The position numbers and the translations under genes are program-made. A stretch of 9,562 nt of DNA from Chloroflexota bacterium (lineage in GTDB: Bacteria; Chloroflexota; Anaerolineae; Anaerolineales; DRMV01), in assembly GCA_013153135.1 (NCBI GenBank), contig JAADFA010000116.1, positions 1-9,562 on the forward strand, given 5' to 3'. Of the stretch, positions 6,592-9,562 are shown piece by piece. Position 1 is the first letter of the stretch, and every line of letters begins with the position of its first letter. Below the pieces are notes generated by a model that had not been told where the DNA came from, ran no database searches, and saw only the letters and a program-made list of their open reading frames with translations.

Positions 6592-7109
6592 GATGGCCCC
6601 TACTAGACTTGCAGTTTTTGACCGCCCTCGCGAGCGAGACCGGCCTACGGGTTGGTGCCATGATCCACCGTATCCAAGCCTGGCTCCAGCGCTACCTGGA
6701 AGAATTCAACCTGTGGGATATCCTGAGTATCACCACGTTCTACCGGGTGGTGCAACGGGTGGACGTTGAGCCGGATGATTTGCATGCAATTTTATATCAA
6801 CTCGCGCGGACTTCTAGCCGCGGCCGCGCCTGCGCCCTCCCCTCGCCCCATGACCGTTTCTACAACATTTGCGTGTACTCCAGGGTGCGGGTGCAGGCAA
6901 AGCTCGTAGAAGCCCATGCCGCGGGCGGCTTCAGCCGCTCGCTATCCTCGCCGTTCCATGCCCCGCGCGCTGAGCCTGCCAGCTCGCGCACAATTTTATG
7001 GCAACTCGCCGCGGGCTTCCAGCCCGCGGCCACGCAAGCGCGACCATGGCCGCAGGGCGCTTGCCGTTTCTACAACATTTACGTGCACCCAGGGCGCCGC
7101 AGATGTTGA
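6588..7109 (+). CDS. Coding-like small gene or gene remnant running into a repeat cluster
   Basis: An open frame starts with TTG 6588, overlapping the lipoprotein stop (TTGA), and runs to TGA 7107-7109. Other starts are TTG 6609, TTG 6618 and ATG 6660. No convincing ribosome binding site precedes any of them. Up to about 6785 the codons end mostly in G or C, like the neighbouring genes. The product there looks like a real helical protein: F-L-T-A-L-A-S-E-T-G-L, then I-Q-A-W-L-Q-R-Y-L-E-E-F-N-L-W-D-I-L, then T-F-Y-R-V-V-Q-R-V-D-V-E-P-D-D-L. Beyond 6787 the frame crosses direct repeats and palindromes and becomes Arg/Ala/Ser-rich, unlike a folded protein. Either a protein of about 70 residues once ended near A-I-L-Y-Q-L-A-R and has been extended by repeat sequence, or it is a fragment of a larger gene. 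I do not recognise the family. The stop overlaps the next promoter's -35. I see no other gene between 6592 and 7157. Confidence 0.35.
   Translation: MRWPLLDLQFLTALASETGLRVGAMIHRIQAWLQRYLEEFNLWDILSITTFYRVVQRVDVEPDDLHAILYQLARTSSRGRACALPSPHDRFYNICVYSRVRVQAKLVEAHAAGGFSRSLSSPFHAPRAEPASSRTILWQLAAGFQPAATQARPWPQGACRFYNIYVHPGRRRC
6787..6885 (+). repeat. Imperfect direct repeat, copy A
   Basis: This roughly 100-base unit starts with CAATTTTAT, then CAACTCGC two bases later. It includes an imperfect palindrome (6805-6822, one bulged A, loop TCT) and ends with CCGTTTCTACAACATTT (6854-6870) and a GTGTAC-TCCAGGG block. All these blocks recur in the same order in copy B, about 205 bases downstream. The stretch between the copies (6886-6990), with its own hairpin at 6921-6942, may be a third, more diverged unit. 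Confidence 0.7.
6921..6942. repeat. GC-rich palindrome between repeat copies
   Basis: GCGGGCGGC pairs with GCCGCTCGC around a T-TC-A turn: ten base pairs with one G-U, if the closing T-A is counted. Its G-G-C-T / A-G-C-C core matches the other palindromes of this stretch, which suggests a REP-like family. Confidence 0.5.
6991..7094 (+). repeat. Imperfect direct repeat, copy B
   Basis: This is the second copy of the unit seen at 6787-6885, with CAATTTTAT (6991-6999) and the identical 17-base block CCGTTTCTACAACATTT (7064-7080). It has a perfect palindrome at 7008-7030: GCCGCGGGCT and AGCCCGCGGC, ten pairs with a TCC loop. A second inverted repeat lies right after it: GCAAGCGC at 7034-7041 and GCGCTTGC at 7057-7064. 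The unit ends about ten bases before the cysteine synthase promoter. It could act as a REP-like element or slow transcription from upstream, but there is no clean T-run after the hairpins. Confidence 0.7.
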
Positions 7110-7133
7110 CATTCGCGTGATTTGCGGTACAAT
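7106..7133 (+). promoter_or_regulatory. Sigma-70-type promoter for the cysteine synthase leader
   Basis: TTGACA (7106-7111), 16 bases of spacing, then TACAAT (7128-7133), one mismatch from consensus. Transcription should begin near 7140. That leaves an untranslated leader of about 220 bases before the cysteine synthase ATG, unusually long for this compact region. Confidence 0.62.
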
Positions 7134-7157
7134 GCGGAGCGAACGATGGAGTGCAGG

Positions 7158-7214
7158 ATGATGATGGCGATTGTGGTTCGCTGCGCGTGTATGTGTCTGA
7201 GGCGGGGCTCGTAG
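7158..7214 (+). CDS. Candidate cysteine-rich leader peptide (attenuator uORF)
   Basis: A short frame encodes MMMAIVVRCACMCLRRGS and stops at TAG 7212-7214. Three of its 18 codons are Cys (7182, 7188 and 7194), each separated by one codon. GGAG at 7148-7151 gives six bases of spacing to ATG 7158. An in-frame ATG at 7146 would add MECR and a fourth Cys, but it lies only about six bases from the predicted transcript start. Cys is usually rare, so a Cys cluster in a leader directly upstream of a cysteine biosynthesis gene suggests a ribosome that senses Cys-tRNA supply, like trpL or hisL. Polycysteine leader ORFs that attenuate cysteine genes are known in mycobacteria. I infer the same logic here. 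The frame is short and could be chance. Confidence 0.5.
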   Translation: MMMAIVVRCACMCLRRGS

Positions 7215-7236
7215 CCGCCTCGGACGCGCGCGCGTG
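7184..7236 (+). promoter_or_regulatory. Long leader hairpin overlapping the Cys codons and the uORF stop
   Basis: The core stem is GAGGCGG (7199-7205) with CCGCCTC (7215-7221). It extends outward through 7192-7198/7222-7228 and, after one A-C mismatch, 7184-7190/7230-7236, using several G-U pairs. That gives about 21 pairs in total. The nine-base loop (7206-7214) ends with the leader stop TAG. The second and third Cys codons lie inside the 5' arm and the first ends at its base, so a ribosome stalled there would block this hairpin. Confidence 0.45.
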
Positions 7237-7243
7237 ACGGACG

Positions 7244-7335
7244 CGACCCGACCCAGACCCGCGGCGCGGGCCCCTCACCCCAAGGAGAGGACGCCCGCGC
7301 TTTGGCGTTTAAAGGGCTCGGGTCGCTTTGCTTTT
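7244..7335 (+). terminator. Candidate leader terminator or closed multi-branch leader structure
   Basis: CGACCCGA plus CCC (7244-7254) can pair with GGG-C-TCGGGTCG (7314-7325), eleven pairs with one bulged C. The 3' arm is followed by CTTTGCTTTT (7326-7335), as in an intrinsic terminator. The large loop holds smaller hairpins: CCCGC-GGC-GCGGG (7258-7270), CCTC/GAGG (7273-7276/7287-7290) and ACGCC/GGCGT (7291-7295/7304-7308). The enclosed shape could also be an aptamer-like junction. The T-run is interrupted, so termination strength is uncertain. Confidence 0.33.
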
Positions 7336-7361
7336 ATCCCGTCCCAGCCAGGAGGCACGCC

Positions 7362-8321
7362 ATGCTTTACACGGTGTCCGACCAGCCCTTAACGACCCAC
7401 GCCCGCGTGGGAGGTGTTGAAGCGCAAATCGGCCAGACGCCCCTCATCCCCCTACGCCGCCTCAGTCACGATTTGCCCCCCGGGGTCCGGCTGTGGGTGA
7501 AGGCTGAATGGTTCAACGCTGGCGGCTCGGTCAAAGCGCGGCCCGCACGACACATTATCTACGATGCCCTGCGCCGCGGTTGGCTCGACGGCCGACGCCT
7601 CTTAGACGCAACGTCTGGCAACACCGGCATCGCGTACGCTACCCTGGGCGCGGCCCTCGGCATCCCCGTCACCCTGGCCATGCCCGCGAACGCCAGCCCC
7701 GAACGCATTGCCATCCTGCGCGGGTTGGGAGTCGAGCTCTTGCTCACCGACCCTGAGGACGGCGTCGACGGCGCGCAAGCCCTGGTCCAACGCCTGGCCG
7801 AAGAACACCCCGACCGTTACTTCTGGGCTAACCAATACGACAACCCCGCTAACTGGCTCGCTCACTACGAAACCACCGGGCCCGAAATCTGGGCTCAAAC
7901 TCATGGCCGCATCACGCACCTGGTCGCGGGCACCGGAACCGGCGGTACCCTGATGGGCACGGGCCGCTACTTGCGCGAACAAAATCCGACCATCACCCTG
8001 GTCGCCGTGCAACCGAAAGACCCAGACCACGGCATTGAAGGACTCAAGCATATGGAAGCCACCCGCCGCCGACCCGCAATTTACGACCCCTCCTTCCCTG
8101 ACGTGGTGGTGCGCGTTCGACCGGAAGACGCATACGCCATGGCCCGCGAACTGGCACGCCGCGAAGGCTTATTCGTCGGTCTCTCAGCCGCTGCCATTGT
8201 ATGGGCCATGCTGCGCGTCGCACACGAGATCCGTCAGGGCTGCTTTGTCGCCGTCTTGCCCGACGCAGGATACAAATACCTTAGCGGCCTCCCATGGCGC
8301 GAACCAAGCGAACTTGGCTAA
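7362..8321 (+). CDS. cysM: Cysteine synthase family protein (O-acetylserine or O-phosphoserine sulfhydrylase, CysM-like)
   Basis: This PLP-dependent fold-type II enzyme makes L-cysteine from an activated serine and sulfide (or thiosulfate for CysM types). It has 319 residues, the normal length. Gly24-Gln-Thr-Pro is the entry motif. The PLP lysine is Lys58 in N-A-G-G-S-V-K-A-R. T-S-G-N-T-G (84-89) is the substrate loop, A-G-T-G-T-G-G-T holds the PLP phosphate, and T-T-G-P-E-I-W is also conserved. The H-Y-E-T-T-G-P-E-I-W and G-R-I-T-H segments look closer to E. coli CysM than CysK. Departures from the usual sequence are GSVKAR for GSVKDR, G-L-S-A-A-A where G-(I/V)-S-S-G-A is common, and P-D-A-G-Y-K-Y-L for P-D-S-G-E-R-Y-L. 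The substrate therefore cannot be fixed. ATG 7362 has AGGAGG at 7350-7355 with six bases of spacing; an in-frame upstream start at 7302 would lie inside the structured leader. It stands as a single gene with its own promoter and leader. Confidence 0.93.
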   Translation: MLYTVSDQPLTTHARVGGVEAQIGQTPLIPLRRLSHDLPPGVRLWVKAEWFNAGGSVKARPARHIIYDALRRGWLDGRRLLDATSGNTGIAYATLGAALGIPVTLAMPANASPERIAILRGLGVELLLTDPEDGVDGAQALVQRLAEEHPDRYFWANQYDNPANWLAHYETTGPEIWAQTHGRITHLVAGTGTGGTLMGTGRYLREQNPTITLVAVQPKDPDHGIEGLKHMEATRRRPAIYDPSFPDVVVRVRPEDAYAMARELARREGLFVGLSAAAIVWAMLRVAHEIRQGCFVAVLPDAGYKYLSGLPWREPSELG

Positions 8322-8503
8322 CGCAAGAACCAAAGCCTAACGTGCGCGCAAGCCGTATACCCACAGCCAGGCTGGGGAACATACCCCAAGGCCACATCTG
8401 CCCTTAAGCCCCCGCCTGGACGAGTTTCTTTAGGCTATGTTTCCCTTCGTGTAAACCTCTCACAGGTAATATCGCGCGACTCTTAAAATTCCGTGCTATG
8501 CCC

Positions 8504-8532
8504 TTGTGCCCCTTTTCAGCCTGTGCTACAAT
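8504..8532 (+). promoter_or_regulatory. Promoter for nrdR-nrdJ
   Basis: TGC-TACAAT (8524-8532) is an extended -10 with one mismatch. TTGTGC (8504-8509) lies 17 bases before the TACAAT hexamer as a weak -35. Transcription would start near 8539, leaving about 75 bases before ATG 8614. The rest of the gap after cysteine synthase (8322-8503) shows no gene. Confidence 0.55.
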
Positions 8533-8547
8533 GAGCGCCCCAACAAG

Positions 8548-8596
8548 CCAAGGTATATCTTCGGGGCAATCCAAGCCCAACCCCCATATATTACCC
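8548..8596 (+). promoter_or_regulatory. Possible pair of NrdR-box-like sites
   Basis: Two AT-rich cores sit in this otherwise GC-rich leader: GGTATATCTT (8552-8561) and CATATATTA (8585-8593). Their centres are about 33 bases apart, near the three-turn spacing typical of paired NrdR boxes. Each matches the 16-base NrdR consensus only in the central ATAT part. If real, they would give autoregulation by the product of the next gene. The call is weak. Confidence 0.22.
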
Positions 8597-8613
8597 ATGA
8601 GGAGCCTGGACGC

Positions 8614-9066
8614 ATGAAATGCCCCTTTTGCGGTTATCCCCGCACCCGGGTCGTGGACACGACCCGGGACCGACAAGGGAATATCCGTCGTCGCCGCGAA
8701 TGCCCCCAATGTGGCCGCCGTTTCAGCACCTACGAACGCATCATCGCCAATCTCCCCATGCTTATCAAGAGCGACGGCACACGAGAAGCTTTTGACCGCA
8801 ATAAACTCCTACGCGGAATTCGTATGGCTTGCTGGAAGCGCCCGGTCTCCGCGACCGACCTGGAGCGCTTGGTCGATGACATCGAGACGCGGCTAAAGGC
8901 CATGGGCCGGGCTGAAGTTCCTTCGCGCGTAGTGGGCGACATGGTCCTGGAGGGGCTAAAGGAGCTGGACCAGGTCGCCTATATCCGCTACGCCATTGTG
9001 TACCGCGGGCTCAACGACTTGCGGGCGATCCGCGACGAAATCGACCGCCTGCTCGCCCAACAATAA
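8614..9066 (+). CDS. nrdR: Transcriptional repressor NrdR
   Basis: NrdR represses ribonucleotide reductase genes when its ATP-cone binds dATP with ATP. The 150-residue protein has the standard length. An N-terminal zinc ribbon has Cys3, Cys6, Cys30 and Cys33 (C-P-F-C and C-P-Q-C), with the R-R-R-R-E-C-P-Q-C-G-R-R-F-S-T-Y-E-R segment that contacts DNA. The ATP-cone domain begins near residue 46, with V/I-K-S-D-G-T-R-E-A-F-D-R-N-K-L, and runs to about 138 with Y-I-R-Y-A-I-V-Y-R-G-L. ATG 8614 is preceded by GAGGAG (8599-8604). An in-frame extension to 8506 would start upstream of the promoter's -10 and lacks the family's Met-Lys-Cys start. It lies 52 bases before nrdJ, its expected target, and may regulate itself with it. 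Confidence 0.98.
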   Translation: MKCPFCGYPRTRVVDTTRDRQGNIRRRRECPQCGRRFSTYERIIANLPMLIKSDGTREAFDRNKLLRGIRMACWKRPVSATDLERLVDDIETRLKAMGRAEVPSRVVGDMVLEGLKELDQVAYIRYAIVYRGLNDLRAIRDEIDRLLAQQ

Positions 9067-9118
9067 GGCCGCTTCAACCCGCATTATCCCTCACGACATC
9101 CAGCCAGGAGGAGTTGTC

Positions 9119-9562
9119 ATGGCCGGACCGGATCGTATTTCGCCTTATGTCGGCCTGTTGCCGACGCCGCCCGTCCCCGACGACCTACCCCGCATTACCT
9201 TCGTCAACGACAACGCAAAACTGGTGTTTTACAAGCGCTACGTGCGCAAGGGCGTGGACGGCAAACCCATCGAAACGCCAGAACAGACCTTCTGGCGGGT
9301 GGCCTACCACGTCGCCAAGGCCGAAGCCGAGTTCGGCGCGAGTGAGGAGGATGTAATTCAACGCGCACGTGACTTTTACATGCTCTTGGCCGAGCGCTTG
9401 TTCTTCCCCAATTCGCCCACGTGGACGGGCGCGGGAACCGCGCTGGGCCAGCTGGCCGCGTGCTTCGTGCTCAAAATCAAGGACGACCTGGGCAAAGACC
9501 CCGAGGGCATTTTCTCCACGTTGCGGAACGCGGCCCTCATCCAACAAACCGGCGGGGGCAAC
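9119..9562 (+). CDS. nrdJ: Adenosylcobalamin-dependent (class II) ribonucleoside-diphosphate reductase, N-terminal part (cut by window edge)
   Basis: The enzyme converts ribonucleotides to deoxyribonucleotides by a radical made from coenzyme B12, so it needs no oxygen and no small subunit. The first 148 residues are present, and the window ends in frame. The tell-tale stretch is F-F-P-N-S-P-T-W-T-G-A-G-T (95-107), then L-G-Q-L-A-A-C-F-V-L (109-118), where Cys115 is one of the redox-active pair. The substrate-site region I-Q-Q-T-G-G-G-N (141-148) follows. The N-terminal part lacks an obvious complete ATP-cone; it starts directly with about 50 residues before Q-T-F-W-R-V-A. ATG 9119 has the strong AGGAGGAG at 9106-9113. 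Allosteric sites, the second Cys and any inteins lie beyond the window. With nrdR directly upstream, nucleotide-dependent repression is expected. Confidence 0.95.
   Translation, partial: MAGPDRISPYVGLLPTPPVPDDLPRITFVNDNAKLVFYKRYVRKGVDGKPIETPEQTFWRVAYHVAKAEAEFGASEEDVIQRARDFYMLLAERLFFPNSPTWTGAGTALGQLAACFVLKIKDDLGKDPEGIFSTLRNAALIQQTGGGN

Noticed and set aside
6805..7064. CRISPR-like array in the repeat cluster
   Set aside because: Only two clear copies about 100 bases long and imperfect, without uniform short repeats and spacers and with no cas genes in the window.
7302..7361. Longer cysteine synthase frame from 7302
   Set aside because: It falls in the structured leader, has no ribosome binding site of its own, and ATG 7362 has a strong AGGAGG.
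8366..8392. Hairpin TGGGG-AACATA-CCCCA after cysteine synthase as a terminator
   Set aside because: The core has only five pairs, the outer part has an uneven internal loop, and no T-run follows.
8506..8613. Longer nrdR frame from 8506
   Set aside because: It would begin upstream of the predicted -10, and NrdR proteins begin M-K/R-C-P.

Overview
The window is GC-rich, and every gene I can support lies on the plus strand. Several things suggest a bacterium of the Chloroflexota (Anaerolineae/Thermoflexia-like, perhaps thermophilic): a Hanks-type kinase ending in a single membrane helix, lipoproteins with long Pro/Thr-rich linkers and an SH3-like domain, a degenerate MBL-fold protein, a small conserved-looking 100-residue protein, and nrdR next to a class II (B12-dependent) ribonucleotide reductase gene. 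This placement comes from recognising gene families, not from a phylogeny.

Layout. Positions 1-609 hold the C-terminal part of a Ser/Thr kinase, cut by the left edge. It is followed by rpe (650-1336) and a TerC-family membrane protein (1357-2151). An extended -10 promoter motif overlaps the terC stop codon and precedes an MBL-fold gene (2182-2835), which has lost most of its metal ligands. Next come a small protein with a GTG start (2890-3192), mutY (3189-4295, ATGA overlap, with an intact C-terminal Nudix box), pcm (4292-4981, ATGA overlap), a PBP-like lipoprotein (4948-5709, 34-bp overlap with pcm) and an SH3-domain lipoprotein (5713-6591). The tight overlaps suggest one transcript from 2182 or 2890 to 6591, combining oxidative-damage repair (mutY), damaged-protein repair (pcm) and envelope lipoproteins.

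From 6592 to about 7105 there is no secure gene. This stretch holds a coding-like remnant (6588 to about 6800) that runs into a cluster of imperfect direct repeats with GC-rich palindromes.

The most interesting part is 7106-7361. A good sigma-70 promoter (TTGACA-16-TACAAT) is followed by an 18-codon leader ORF with three Cys codons. Those codons lie in or at the base of the 5' arm of a long hairpin whose loop holds the leader stop codon. A second long-range GC-rich stem then precedes a T-rich run, and after that comes the cysteine synthase gene (7362-8321). This looks like a cysteine-responsive attenuator.

The window ends with an extended -10 promoter, nrdR (8614-9066), and the first 148 codons of the adenosylcobalamin-dependent ribonucleotide reductase gene nrdJ (9119 to the right edge), a classical regulator-target pair.
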